From Linnemannia hyalina (lineage: Eukaryota; Mortierellomycota; Mortierellomycetes; Mortierellales; Mortierellaceae): a stretch of DNA of 64,000 bases. The position numbers were made by a program, and so were the translations under genes. The notes below the pieces were generated by a model, which was given only the letters and a program-made list of their open reading frames with translations, had not been told where the DNA came from and made no database searches. This document shows positions 52,136-63,876 of this stretch, piece after piece. The stretch's first letter is position 1. Every line of letters begins with the position of its first letter. The stretch spans positions 1,054,001 through 1,118,000 of the forward strand of contig JAHRHY010000011.1 in assembly GCA_019671135.1 (NCBI GenBank), written 5' to 3'.

Positions 52136-55100
52136 CTACATGATGATACAGACACATCCAGCATCGCTCTCGGCTTTGCCTACTTGCAGACTACTACTGC
52201 CATAAGCACTATCAGACTTCAATTTAGATGGTCCTGGAGATCCGGCAGCTCGTTTTGAGCGTCCATTAGAGTCGACACCACCAGTCTTGTTGATAGATGT
52301 CGAAGAAGAATTGTTATGGCTGTGAGGGAGAGGCGATCCGCTGACGAGTTTGACGAGGACCGAGTGAACTGCACCAGGCTTCATGTCCTTGTGGCGGTAA
52401 TACAGCGTCTGACGCTCCTTGACATATCGCCAGTCACCATCGCTCACACGGATGTCGAGACGAGCCTCTTCGTAATGGTAGGAGGGGATAAAGATCTCGG
52501 TATCAAACGCCATAGTCGTATCATCATCGGGTGGGTGTCCATACCACTGCGACTCGAGTGTTGAATCGGACGTTCCATCAGAGCTGTTGTTGGCGGCTTT
52601 AGAAGTGATGAGGCCCTGCTGTTGCTTCTCTGGAGACGATACTTGGACAGAAGGGATGGGTGCTTGGAGGTAGTTACAGAAGCGGAATGTGAACTGGAGG
52701 GTTGCAAGGTCAAACTCGGTCGAAATGGGTTCTCCTGCCACCTTCGCTGCATATGGTCGCTAAATTAAAAAATAGAGAATGAACAAAATGAATATTAGAT
52801 ATATGACCTTTAGTTTAGCCTGAACAATGAAGGCAGCAGCACTCAAAACTTTCGTCATGCTTACCACAACAGCATCTAGGGCACGTCCACCCACATGGGC
52901 AACATGATCCCGACCATCATCATACTCCTCATCCTCAAAGCGGAAGTAGGAGCGGTCGAAGGGCGAATCCTCAGCAATGGTGTCCTCCTCGTTCGATGTC
53001 CTGCACTCGTCATCATTGTTTGCACCCTCCTTCTCTCCGACAAAGCTGCTATAACTGTCAGACTCGTGTCCAGCACGCTTGATCTGCAACTTTGAGACGA
53101 CATCGGCGTTCGAGGCTGCAGATCGTTTCATGGCCTCTTTGGCAAAGTTGGGTGCCTGCTGACGAAGTGTCACTTGGGTATTTGAGCCAGGAGAGCGTCC
53201 TGCTTCTGGGGTTCCTTGAGGCGAGTCCAGAGAAAAGATGGAAAAGTCCTCGCCGTTCCAGTGGTCTCCATATGTGTTGTCGTTGGTCGTGTTGTAGTTC
53301 CAGAGTCTATTGGGCCACGTCGAGAACAAGCGAGTTAGACTTTTACATCCCTACTCGCTAAAGACGTAGCAGCCTCATATACGAGTCCAAGGTCAACTTA
53401 CGTGAAGCTGAGAAGGTTGGCTTCCAAGGACGACAAAATGGCGTCCAGAAACCGCGAGTGGTGGCCAAAGTCGCCGTTCATGAATGCCTTCCGTTGGTTG
53501 ATGTCCATGGGGATACCGCATTCACCGATGACACAGGGTTTGTTGCCGACGTTCTGCAGACCAGCGTTGAGAAGGTTTGAAATTTGTCCTCTGTAGTTCT
53601 TCCGTGCGCCTTTCAGTCCAAAGTATGTCGCCGCGAGCACGTTCTTGCCCTATTCATACGGTGCAAAAGACAATCCCATTAGTCGACGTTCTCTCTTTCG
53701 CGTACGTGTTTGCAGAAGCAAGCTCAGTGGCAGCTAAAACTCACCTTGCTGAGTCCTTGGACATCGTGGGTGATGCGACCGTCAAAAGCCTTGTTGAAGA
53801 CAGAATGAAGGTCATACCAGTGAGGAGCATAGACGATACCCTCCTCATGGTCTCCAGGACCCCAGATTGGTGGCGCCTCATTGGGAATAGGTTCGACAAA
53901 CACAAAGGCAGAAGGAATGGCCTTCTGAACAGCCTTTGAGTACTTTCCGACAAAGTCCAGATAGAACCGTGAAAAGTCGATGGGTTCTCCTGTCTGAGGG
54001 TGTGTCGTGAAGTAGTCCGGTCGATCGACCTGAGGCTTGCCAGTCTTTTGGTTCACGCTCCAAACTCCATGTTGCTTCCAGATACACTCACCCTCCAGCC
54101 ATGCCGAAGCTTTCTCAGAGTTGATAATCCTTGTTCCTTGCTTCTTTGTTGGGAACGGCCAGGACTTGACCCAGACCTCGATCGGAAGAGCCATGCCGTC
54201 GCCCAATGCAAATCCTTCGACTGCCGAGGGCGAGTCACCAAAGACTAAATTAGAGTTGAACTCGTATCTGGTCAAGCTCTCCAAACCAATGTATCCAGGA
54301 CTAGAGCGAACAAATAGAGGAGTTTTTTTTTTGTTAACTTGGGGTATAAATACATGTCTCCGTGAACCTTACTTTGGACGATTGCTTCCAGATTCTTAAC
54401 TTACTGAGGTTCGTTCATGACTTCAAACCCGATGACAGCATCCAGATGGCTCAATCGCCTAGAGGTGGATAAACGACAGGATGGAAATAAACAATGGTCA
54501 GTTTTGATTGTTTGCAAGAACACAAATGATACATTGCACAATCGTAAAAAAACGAGACTTACTGGGCAAGGTGATTATAGCATGCGAAGTAGCGGTTCTG
54601 CAAGAACTGCTGAATAGGTTCACCCTGATACATCTTGTTGGGTGCAAAGGTGTCACCAGCCCAAAAGAGAGTGAACATGGTGCTGGCGGCGAGTTTGGTG
54701 TAGTTGGTGGGCCAGACCATGGGTGGTGAGTCTCCTGCGTCTTGGTTGGTGTTGTGGACATAGGCGGCACCTGTCGTTTTGAACTTTCTGAGGTCCAGAC
54801 CAGCGGCCTCGAAGGTCCATCCTGGTGCTCCTGATCCACCAGAGAATCGTGACCAGCAGTCCTGATGGGGATCGATAAAGCACTTGATGCCGTACTTTGG
54901 CATAAGGTCAATCAACTCGACCAACGAGTCAATAAACTTGTCGTCGTAGATGCCACTATCATTCGAAAAATACAGATTAGAGTCGTTAGACGGAGATTGC
55001 ACAAGCAGATGGATTACGCACTTTTTTTATGGTTTTGCCTCTGTTCTCTGTTGTTAAATTTGGCGATATCGTTCTGCTATTGCTCTCGCGACAAAGCAGA

Positions 55101-56002
55101 TCCAGATGAATGATAAACCCGTTTTTAGCCAGGGGAAAGCACAACAGAGAGTGGACAGGTGAGTTTTTTTGGGTTGTGGGAGCAAAGGAGGTACGAGCGT
55201 GGAACACACCGTACCCAAGATTGCAATAATTGGTCCAAAATTAAAGTGCGTCCGTTACGAGAAAACAGAGTCGAGAATAAGAAAAAAGAGGCTGTTCGGC
55301 CATACTGCCACAGAAACGAAATTGGTATGGATGCACCGCGGTGCAAAAAAAAAAGAAAGACAGCGAGGGACATAGTGATGGGAAAGGGATTGACGGGTTT
55401 TTGTGCGTAACAACTTACGGTCCAGAGTGCTCAAGTGCTTCCCAGGGAACCAGGAGGCGGACAAAGGTCAGACCCCACCGCTGAAGTCTTGAAAAGTGCT
55501 CGTCAGCCTGGTCTCGTGGGAAGGGTCGGCCGAGGAAGCAGACGTTCCGATGGTCGAAAAAGCCCTCATTCAGATGTGTGCTACCGTTGGGCGTTGTGGG
55601 AAGCTTGGAGTTGCCGCAGAGGTTGACACCACGGAGCAAGAGAGTCCTGTTTTGTGAATCACGGAACCAGCGACCGTTGGAGGTGATCCGTCCTCCTGAA
55701 TACCAGTCGTGAGCCTTGCCTGCCGGTCTCAGGGACGATCCTCCTCCAGGACGGCGCTCGCCCTTCCGTGTTTTGGCTGAAACTGCATGGTTCTTGGTAG
55801 GTCTTTCCTCTTCTGAAGATGAATTTGAGGTGGATTCATTGTCGGTGTGAGCTGAGGAGGCATAAGAGGACATGGAGGAGAAGGAATGAGTGTGCTTCAG
55901 TTCTTGAGCCTTGAGATGATGAGGGCGGAAAGTCATGGCGGGGACAGCAGAGGGCTGTTCGGTGAAGACAGGGCTCGCTGGGGAGGCATTGTCAGTCGGC
56001 AT
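52136..56002 (-). CDS. GH5 glucosidase, EGCrP2/Sgl1 (steryl-beta-glucosidase) type, with CaaX end
   Basis: Seven exons, 56002-55419, 54955-54563, 54458-54405, 54300-53745, 53649-53402, 53306-52865 and 52759-52136, encode 966 aa. A disordered N-terminus (about 110 aa) leads to the GH5 barrel: LLLRGVNLCGNSKLP, FVRLLVPWEALEH, CFIDPHQDCWSRFSGGSGAP, FEVMNEPHPGYIG (acid/base Glu) and CVIGECGIPMD (nucleophile Glu). A C-terminal GH5 domain starts RPYAAKVAGEP. These motifs match endoglycoceramidase-related proteins, in fungi the enzymes that hydrolyse ergosteryl or ceramide beta-glucosides inside the cell. There is no signal peptide, as in those enzymes. The protein ends CVCIIM, a CaaX-type prenylation motif (CIIM) with a nearby Cys that could be palmitoylated, so membrane attachment is inferred. 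An acidic Ser-rich insertion lies before the C-terminal domain. Confidence 0.9.
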
Positions 56003-57260
56003 GGCGGAGAGTGATGTCGAGAGAGGTGTAAAAGAGAAAGAGAGGGAGGTGGCTGTTGGTATGGTCGTTGCAAGACTGTCCGTTGAGGAAGGAAGTGAGG
56101 GTCAAGAGAAAAAAGAACAAGGTAAAAGAGACGGAGAGTGATTGGGTGGTGATGGGTAGTGCTGCTTAACGCTGTTAAAGTTATCAGTGATCGTGTTGCA
56201 CAATCTAGGGACGATTGACGAGAGGGGAGAAGGAGGGAGGGCGTGTGGAGGAAGGAGGAAAGAGAGAGAAGAGGGCCGAGGATGAAGGAAAGGAAAAGGA
56301 CGGCGGGGGAGGGGGAGAGAGCAGGATGGAGAGAAGGAGAGGAAGAAGAAAGAGTGAAGAGGGAGGAGCAAAGAGAAGAAGAAGAAGAAGGAAAAGAAGA
56401 AAAGAAAAGAGAGAAATGTGGAAAGAATCAAAAGTAAAGAGAGGTACCTGAACAGAGTAACCAATTATTAGTCTCCTCTGGATAATTGCTCTTTGACACC
56501 TTTATTCGTCAGTTGTTATTTTGGGACGGACGGAGGGAGACTGAATGAATTGAAACAAAACTATATACAACAGGCACACAGCCAACAGACACACAGCCAA
56601 CAAGTGCTAGAAGGGGCTGTTGTGAGAGGTTACCAGACTCTTGAGCCTGACTTACTTGCCAAGAGAAAAAAACGCCGTCAATAAACCTGAACAGCCGGCA
56701 CTAAATATCGCCCGCCAGGACCGATCTGTCGGTCGACACGGTCCGGTCTCGGTCTGATCAGAGCCAGGGGGGAGCGAGAAGTGAATTTACTATGGGTTCA
56801 TACTCATCTTTTTGCTCTTGCCATTTCAATATTTTTTTCTTTGTTCCGAATGGAAAGGCCAGTATGAGGGAGACAGAGCCACAGAAAGCGAGAGAAAGGC
56901 TTGTATGGTAAAGAGAAGGGGGAAAAGGTGCATGAAAAACACATACAATGATACGTCAATCTTGTCCGTTTAGTTGTTCGCTAACAGAAACGGACCAGAT
57001 CCTCCTTGTCGCCACTCACGCCCCCTCTCTCCCATTTACTTTCGTATCCCTTGACAATGGTATCGTTGTGCAGCTGGTCAATGAGTAAAAAATAGATTTC
57101 AATGCTAATTACTGATACAATGGATGAATGGATGCTTGCTAGCACTACGAAAATTCGATCCTTCCTTCGCCCTTTTAGTCTTGACTCCACCACCTTCGAC
57201 GACTGCCCTCATCTTCAACTCACGACCCATGATATGTGTGCGCTTGATTGATGTTCAGCC
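56003..57260. other. Intergenic region with GA-rich tract
   Basis: The promoter side of the GH5 gene holds a 230-bp GA-rich tract (56215-56445), which is CT-rich on the coding strand. A short CACACAGCCAACAGA repeat occurs at 56573-56602. The rest shows no gene. Confidence 0.5.
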
Positions 57261-59094
57261 TCATGACCACCGCACCTTGGACAATCGACGACGTCTCACA
57301 ACCTCAACTGTGCCAACAACGACCAACGCAAGGCCCATGAGACAGCCTGTGGGAATCATCAACTTGGGGTTCTTGTAGAAAGCGACGTACGGATGGACAC
57401 CATTATCCTGCTCATTGTACAAACTGTCGCCTGTGTCATGGTCACTTCTGTTGTCTTGGCCCGGTGTGAAATAGGGTCCATCGTGGATCTCGGTCGGGCC
57501 ATAGCCTGCAGGAGGCCATGTTTGAGTCTCATTACCAGAATAATCTGTAACAGTGACAGAAGAAAAAAAAAAAAAAAGAGAGCAGACATGTCAATTAGAT
57601 AGAAGGATCCTTGCGTGCATGCATTAATCAACAACATGAACAGCTCGCAAACGAAACGAGGCCAAAGACATGTAAGATCGACTTACAGCACTGAATGTCG
57701 ACATAGTCCACCTGAATCTCATACTTCTGATCGGGCTTGGACCAATCCGTCGGAGTACCCGCCCAGGCTGCTGTGCCCTCAGAGCCCTGGCCACCATCCC
57801 AGATTCCAAATTGGATCCTCGCGGGCGAGGACGGATACCTCTTCCTTATCTGGCCTGTTGCAGGGTCAATACCAACGTCGTCCTTGGTCTCGTTCCTAAA
57901 CGCATGTCGAATCACCTTGTCGTCGACCTTCCACAAAATGTACTCGGGCATCCACTCGATCTCATAGTCGTGAAAGTCCAAGGCTGTGTTGGTGTTGAGT
58001 GGCTGTTTGCCCGTGTTGCTGTAGTCAATCAAATCCGTCGGCATGTCTGGAGGGGTCCTGTAGTAGAAATTCGTCTGTGCCTCCATCGGATCTCTGCCAA
58101 CGACCTCAAAGTCGATCTCGTCTCCTGGATCTTCGTTCCTGATGATAAATGCAGACACAACTCCAGGCGAACTTGAGCCGGTCTTGATGCGGGCCTTGAC
58201 CTTGCCGTACTGCATGAATCGAGTAGTTGACACTACAGATCCCAAGCCTTGTGGGCGACCATAAGAGTTGGGGGTGCGATCGAGCTTCATCGAGATCTTG
58301 AGTTTTGAATCCTGGATACTCACGCTCTCGGCATTGTAATCCGTCGCTGATCGACAAAGAAAATGCAAAGGGAAACACAGTTAACAATCTGCCCAGGATC
58401 ATACGTGTCTCTGAAGGAGTGAATGAATTCTCTCCGTTTTGTACTTACTAAAGTCATATTGATACGGATTGCCATTGAAGGTCTTGCTGCTTGCGAGTTT
58501 TGGTTGGTTAAAGTCCTAAGGGCATAAATGACAACAAGAGCAACAAAGGGTCAGATAAAAGACGGATCGCGTCGGGCAAATAGTAAGGCCATTTGACTGA
58601 CATAACATGATCCATGCGGCTATTATTTTGTTTGTTTGTTTGTGTAGTACCTCATGAATATTTGAACAGAAGGCCTGAGGGAAGCAGCTTGACTCCTTCC
58701 ACGAGTTCTTTGGTTCACAACCTGTCGAACAATAACGTGGGTCATCTATTCATGTCGACACAAAAAAATCATTATTTTGAGAGAGATTAGCACGAGGCTA
58801 CAATCGATCAATCCCAAGAAGCAAACAAACAGCGCGTCTACAAGCCCCGTAGTTCGTACCAGAGCAGTATCCGTTTAGACAGCAGGGAGCGTTTTCTGGA
58901 CATGTGCCACCTCCAGGATGGTAGCGACATGACCCCTCGAGAGGCTCTAATATTGCTGCAGTGGGTGCTATGGGTGCTGGCAGAGGGGAAAGGTTGACAG
59001 TGGCAGAAAGTGATGATGCGGCAGGCTCGCTCTGTGCTCGAGTAAGCAGTAAAGTCAGGAGAAGAATTCGCCCAATGATTACAAGGGGCGCCAT
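57261..59094 (-). CDS. GH16 Crh-like wall transglycosylase
   Basis: Five exons, 59094-58842, 58721-58651, 58515-58449, 58346-57687 and 57544-57261, encode 444 aa. A signal peptide (IIGRILLLTLLLTRAQS) is followed by a Cys-rich region (CRYHPGGGTCPENAPCC, then YCSG and CCEP) like a CBM18-type chitin-binding knot. The GH16 domain follows, with catalytic DEIDFEVVG (two Glu and one Asp of the E-x-D-x-E motif). QTNFYYRTP and HDYEIEWMPEYILWKVDD are typical of Crh1/Utr2 enzymes that join chitin to glucan in the wall. Near the C-terminus is a membrane segment (MIPTGCLMGLALVVVGTVEVV) followed by RRRR and a short tail. This gives a type I membrane protein rather than the usual GPI end. Confidence 0.92.
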
Positions 59095-60090
59095 TCTCGC
59101 AAGAAAAGAGTGACAAAAAAGAGAAATGAGTTTTGATACAAAGTGGCGACAAGGATGGATGAGTTGAGGGGGCCATCATTCGACAGACGGGCATATATAT
59201 AGTGGAAAAAGTTTATGAGAAGCAAGGATAGATAGACGATGAGAGTAGACGGAGTGGAATCAGGGAGATGTGGAATGACGGGTCCCGCTCTGGCACTCTC
59301 TATTACTCTAGAAATTCTTTTTCTGGGTAATTCCTGGATGCACCCTCCTCGTACTCAAAAAAGACACGCTTCATTTGTTGATTTCTCTACGTCATGGACG
59401 CGATCATCTCCAGGGCAGCAACAGTAAAAACAAAATGCATCCTGTCAGTTCATAACATTCGCATAAATGCCATTGTCAACTTGAACCCTAGTCAGAGACG
59501 GCGATTCCTTGTTCCACACTCTCTCCCACAGACAAGCTACGACTCCAAAGAAGACCCTGACACCTGGCACCTAACGTCCTATGAACACGGATTGGATAAC
59601 AAGATACGTTTGCATCGACAACACTCTTCGATTCTTGGACAAGCAAAAGGCGCAATGGGCGTTGCGAAGAAATCAGTCAAAAAAAATTCGTTACGCCACT
59701 AAATCATTTCGTCAAGCTCTCTTCATGCACTCAAAAAAACATTGACAGAAGATTCGTGATGAAAAGATGGATGAATTGTATCCAAACCATCAACGTGAGC
59801 GGATCCAACACAAGCGGTTACATTAACAGGATCTTAGTTTCGAATGGTTTAAGAATCCATGATGATCTATTTTTCCTTCTCGACGCCAGAAACCCCATCC
59901 AAGAGCGACTAGGCAGCATCAATAACAAAGCGTCACCCATCCATATTTTTCAATGGCATTTTGGCACAACTGTGGAAGGATCTGGCGTCGATAAAAAAAT
60001 AAATACATGTTGTTCAAGAGACCTATGCGCTCTATGGTTGATCAGGTGTATTTGCACGGTCGTAAAGAAGAGCCATGATACTGAAAAAAA
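59095..60090. other. Intergenic region between GH16 and the orphan gene
   Basis: It contains the promoter of the GH16 gene (TATATATA near 59192-59199) and the 3' flank of the gene at 60091. No supported coding frame is seen; the plus-strand frames are short and without features. Confidence 0.5.
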
Positions 60091-63000
60091 TTAAAGCCCG
60101 AGGAGTTCTTGGGCGCGCTCCCAATAGCTCCTGTTATCAGGATCGGTTTCCGTCCCCAATCTGGGGATGGTATGACCCTTCAGGCTACGCTCCACAGCCT
60201 TGAACGCAGAGACAGCAGGACCACGTCCGATAGTTGGCGCCGCCAGAAGCAACGGAATCAAGCGCAGGATCTCCTCCTCCAACTGAATACTCTCGTCCTG
60301 GTCAATCTTGAGGGGCAACATGCTGGGTCGAGGCGAAGTGTCGATCAGCTCCCGCAACATCCACTCAAAGTAGATCACCTGCAGCGGCTCCACCGTATCC
60401 GAAAGCGACTCGATGATCCACAGATCCAGCATCACGCCCTGGTTCGCCTTGGTGAGGTACTGAAGAATCCGCAAAAGTACCCGGAACGGTGCATGACACT
60501 CCATCCTCATCGACTCAGCTTGCTTCGCCAATCGAAGGTTCTCCTTGAGAGGGAGCTCTTCCACCATCCGCGGCACCATGTCCTCGTCGTGTTCCTCCTT
60601 GAGGTTTACACTAGACTCGGTCAATCCAGAGTCGGGCATCACTTGATCGCCATCGGCATCGACTCCCTTGGGCTCGGGCTCCGAGTGTTGTTGCTCATCG
60701 AGGCTCTTGATATCTTCAGACATCTCGGTGACTTCTTTGAATCCTGACCCTGAGTGCTCCTGCTCATCGAAACCCTTGCTTTCAGACATCTCAACATCCT
60801 CGCTCTCGATCCCGACCTTGACAACCGGTTCCCCGACAGGTGGCCCTCCCCGCTGTTCATTCTCTTCATCGTCATCGTTTTTGTCATTGCCGTCGTCCTC
60901 CTCTTTCTCTTCCTCTCCATGAACTGATCGCTCCTCCATGACGGATTGGACTCGGCTGGCGACTGCATCGCCTTTGTCCTGTGGGGGTGCATCCATGTCG
61001 ACATCCGCTGATTCCGATGAAACAACTGGCGCCGATGCAGCTTTGTCTCTAGAAGCGCTTTTGGGTGCAGGTGGGCCTGTATCCAGTTGAATGTCGAGCT
61101 GATCAAAGAAAATCTCGGCGCCAGGGAATTGGCCAGTCATGACGGGAACATAGATCTCACCTAGATCCTCAGCGGCCTTCTTCAACTTGGTATGCTTCTG
61201 GCGCATGCGTTTGAGCCGCTTGGCCTGGGGCTTGCTCAGAAGAGCCCGATCCACTAGCGACGGCTCAACGATGCCCTCCATAACCTCGGGTCCGAGATGC
61301 AGCATAAGCTCCGGTGAAAAATACGTAGGGTCGGTAGGTCCTACTCCGGGGTAGGCGGAACTCACAGTGCCTGCAGGTTTTGGCGCCTTGGGTGAAAGAG
61401 GTTCATCGAGAGCGTCGAGATCCGGCATTGCCACCGGTTCAACGGCAGGAACGATGCCTGACTCTACGACCTTGGGTACCTCAACTGGCGGAGGGGCGAC
61501 CTCAGGAGTCACAACTGGTGGGGGAATGGCAGCCCTGGATGTCACAGCTGGAGGATGGACGACTTTGGGTACAACGACTGTCGACTGAGCGACCTTGGAT
61601 GCCACAGCTGGAGGAAGGGTACCCTTGGGTACTACATTTGGTGCGTAGACGAATTTGGGGACGGCAGGTGGAAGTGGCTGGACAGGCTGAGGTGGGGTTT
61701 CTGGGACAGCCTTGGCGGCCGTGTTGAGCATCCTCTGATTCGGTCTGGGTTTCTTGATATGGACATCGAACTCTGACTTTGCCGACGACTCCTGAGAGTC
61801 GCGCTCTGCTGTACGGTCCTTGATATCCTGCTCGGTCAGATACAGCATGCCTGTTACTCGGCCTTCGACTCTCTTCGGCTTGAACAGAGAAAGAATGGCG
61901 TAAAACGGACTCACTCGTCTGTTGTAGAGGTTGCGCGTCTTTCTTTTCTTGCCCTTGGCATCGGCGGCACTCTTGACGGATGAGTCTTCCACACCCTCAT
62001 TTTTTTGGTCCACAGATTCCTCAGAGGGCACCAGCTCGATAGGTTCCAGCCACCGATGCGTCTTGCGAACGACATGACTCAGGTTTTCCTCTGGCTTGAT
62101 CACCAACGCCACCAATGCTCCCATGATGGTATCCACCGCCTTCTCAGCCGACTTGAATCCGATGCGTGGCGCCGGCTTGGTCAGTTGGCAGACATTTCCA
62201 GAACTGACGCTGCTGTAGACTGCCATCTCGCCATAATCCCGCTCCCCACCTTCCGTCTCGTCCCAACACATATACTCGACAAGGATTTGCTCCAGCAGAA
62301 ACTTTTGGTCGCTTGGGTAGACATCCTTGATGAGGGAGACCAGCTTGTCCGCGAATACTGCACCGTCCATGCGCCCACAGAGAGAAATCCAGCGCTCTAG
62401 CTCGGACTCGAGCTGCGTCTCGTATTTGTTGGGCGCCTGCGGGAAAAAATTCAGACTCAGGATGGGCGACCAGAGAGGGTTGTTCATCTTGTTCAGCTGT
62501 GACTGTGCACGCGCCGTTGGGGCGGTGAGGGTCTGGTGGGTGGAAAAAGTCGGATTGTTGTCTGGCCAGGATCCTGAAGTGGCGTACTCCACCAATTGCG
62601 ACGCTGTCCGGAGCTTCTTTGCAGTAGAGTCTGCCCCATCGTTGAGTGGTCGTTTTGATTCTTCCTTGCGAGCTGCAGCCGCGAGGACGCTCGCAGGCCA
62701 TGTTGGTGACGTGAATGTCATAGGAGAATCGTCTCCTGCTGAACCGATAGATGGCGACCCCTCGGGTGTGTCATCTCCCATAAGGATATCGACTCGTTTC
62801 TTGGCAATTCCAGCGTCAGGCGATGGAGTGTAGCCAAGCAATCCTCCTATTTTCCTGACCGGTTTCTCTCCGATCTTCTGCTTCTGTCCCTCCAGCTCCT
62901 GTAAATAGGCCTCTCGGAGTTTTGGAAAGTTCTGTCCCGCCTCGGACTCCAAAAACACCTGGAAGGCCGAGTCCGCCTCGGCGAGAATGAGAGTCATCTG

Positions 63001-63876
63001 GCGGATGGCCTTGACGAGCTCCCTGTCTAGCGGCGTTGAGTTCCTGTCCTGTGTTGCGCTGGGTTGAGTGAACCTTCTGTTGTCACCAACGCCCAATCCC
63101 ACGGATCTTGCCGCTGGTGTTGTGGTAGTCTCGGTATCCCCTGTCTTCCTGTATCGCAAGCAGCCCTGGAGTACTTGAATCAACCCCTGGACAGATCGTT
63201 TCGCCGCGCTGGTTCCAGAGCTCCACTCATAATCCAACGCCTCAACAAGCACCTTGGGGATGTTGGTCTCATATCCAACCCACTCTCCATGTTCCATAAA
63301 GATATCGTGGAATGCGAGGACCATGATCTCTGGGCATCCCGACTTCATGAACTCCAGCTGCCATGGTGGAGTTGTCGTCGTTGCTGCTGCTGTGCGTACT
63401 CGTCCTCCAATCCTATGCGCCCGCTTCTCGTTGTCCACCTTCGGCATATGTTCTCTGTACACGAGATACATCCTCCAAAGCAATGGCTCGTCCTGAATGA
63501 CCTGAGGATCCCGTCTGCAATGGCGTTGAATAGTGTTGACGATCCGAGGCATGCCGTTCTCGACATATAGGATCTCGTTCTGTTGTTGCTCAGTCAATTC
63601 TGGTGCGTGTCCAGTGGGTGATTTGGCCTTGGGTAACAACCCTCTAATTTCTGCTGCAAAGCCCTCGTTATGGCAGACTGCTCCGAGTCGCAGCCATGTG
63701 GAAGTGTTGATTTTGACGAGCGAGGCGCAAAGACGAGCGGGGTCAGGTCGTGTGTTGTTGTTGTTGTTGTTGTTGTGATGGTGGTGGTGCTCTGATTCCA
63801 AGATGGCGACGATGTCTTGCGGTAGTAGTCCGAGCATTACTGTAGGGTGAGTAGGGTGGGGGGATGATGGTAACAC
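60091..63876 (-). CDS. Large uncharacterised protein with helical ends and disordered centre
   Basis: This is a single uninterrupted frame of 1261 codons. The start may instead be the internal Met that opens MLGLLPQDIVAILESE, 13 codons later. The N-terminal 400 residues look helical and ordered (for example LVKINTSTWLRLGAVCHNEG and VEALDYEWSSGTSAAKRSVQ), after a short His/Asn run. The centre (about 700-1000) is rich in Pro-Val repeats of the type PPAV-x-PKV and VPKVV, then a Glu/Asp-rich acidic stretch. The C-terminal 170 residues are helical again (LWIIESLSDTVEPLQVIYFEW). No catalytic motif is visible. A scaffold or transcription role is possible from the shape only. Lack of introns is unusual for a gene this long in this window. 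Confidence 0.8.
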   Translation of the reverse strand: MLPSSPHPTHPTVMLGLLPQDIVAILESEHHHHHNNNNNNNTRPDPARLCASLVKINTSTWLRLGAVCHNEGFAAEIRGLLPKAKSPTGHAPELTEQQQNEILYVENGMPRIVNTIQRHCRRDPQVIQDEPLLWRMYLVYREHMPKVDNEKRAHRIGGRVRTAAATTTTPPWQLEFMKSGCPEIMVLAFHDIFMEHGEWVGYETNIPKVLVEALDYEWSSGTSAAKRSVQGLIQVLQGCLRYRKTGDTETTTTPAARSVGLGVGDNRRFTQPSATQDRNSTPLDRELVKAIRQMTLILAEADSAFQVFLESEAGQNFPKLREAYLQELEGQKQKIGEKPVRKIGGLLGYTPSPDAGIAKKRVDILMGDDTPEGSPSIGSAGDDSPMTFTSPTWPASVLAAAARKEESKRPLNDGADSTAKKLRTASQLVEYATSGSWPDNNPTFSTHQTLTAPTARAQSQLNKMNNPLWSPILSLNFFPQAPNKYETQLESELERWISLCGRMDGAVFADKLVSLIKDVYPSDQKFLLEQILVEYMCWDETEGGERDYGEMAVYSSVSSGNVCQLTKPAPRIGFKSAEKAVDTIMGALVALVIKPEENLSHVVRKTHRWLEPIELVPSEESVDQKNEGVEDSSVKSAADAKGKKRKTRNLYNRRVSPFYAILSLFKPKRVEGRVTGMLYLTEQDIKDRTAERDSQESSAKSEFDVHIKKPRPNQRMLNTAAKAVPETPPQPVQPLPPAVPKFVYAPNVVPKGTLPPAVASKVAQSTVVVPKVVHPPAVTSRAAIPPPVVTPEVAPPPVEVPKVVESGIVPAVEPVAMPDLDALDEPLSPKAPKPAGTVSSAYPGVGPTDPTYFSPELMLHLGPEVMEGIVEPSLVDRALLSKPQAKRLKRMRQKHTKLKKAAEDLGEIYVPVMTGQFPGAEIFFDQLDIQLDTGPPAPKSASRDKAASAPVVSSESADVDMDAPPQDKGDAVASRVQSVMEERSVHGEEEKEEDDGNDKNDDDEENEQRGGPPVGEPVVKVGIESEDVEMSESKGFDEQEHSGSGFKEVTEMSEDIKSLDEQQHSEPEPKGVDADGDQVMPDSGLTESSVNLKEEHDEDMVPRMVEELPLKENLRLAKQAESMRMECHAPFRVLLRILQYLTKANQGVMLDLWIIESLSDTVEPLQVIYFEWMLRELIDTSPRPSMLPLKIDQDESIQLEEEILRLIPLLLAAPTIGRGPAVSAFKAVERSLKGHTIPRLGTETDPDNRSYWERAQELLGL

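Noticed and set aside
56102..56464. 120-codon Phe/Leu/Ser frame near the GH5 promoter
   Set aside because: It is a translation of a simple CT tract.
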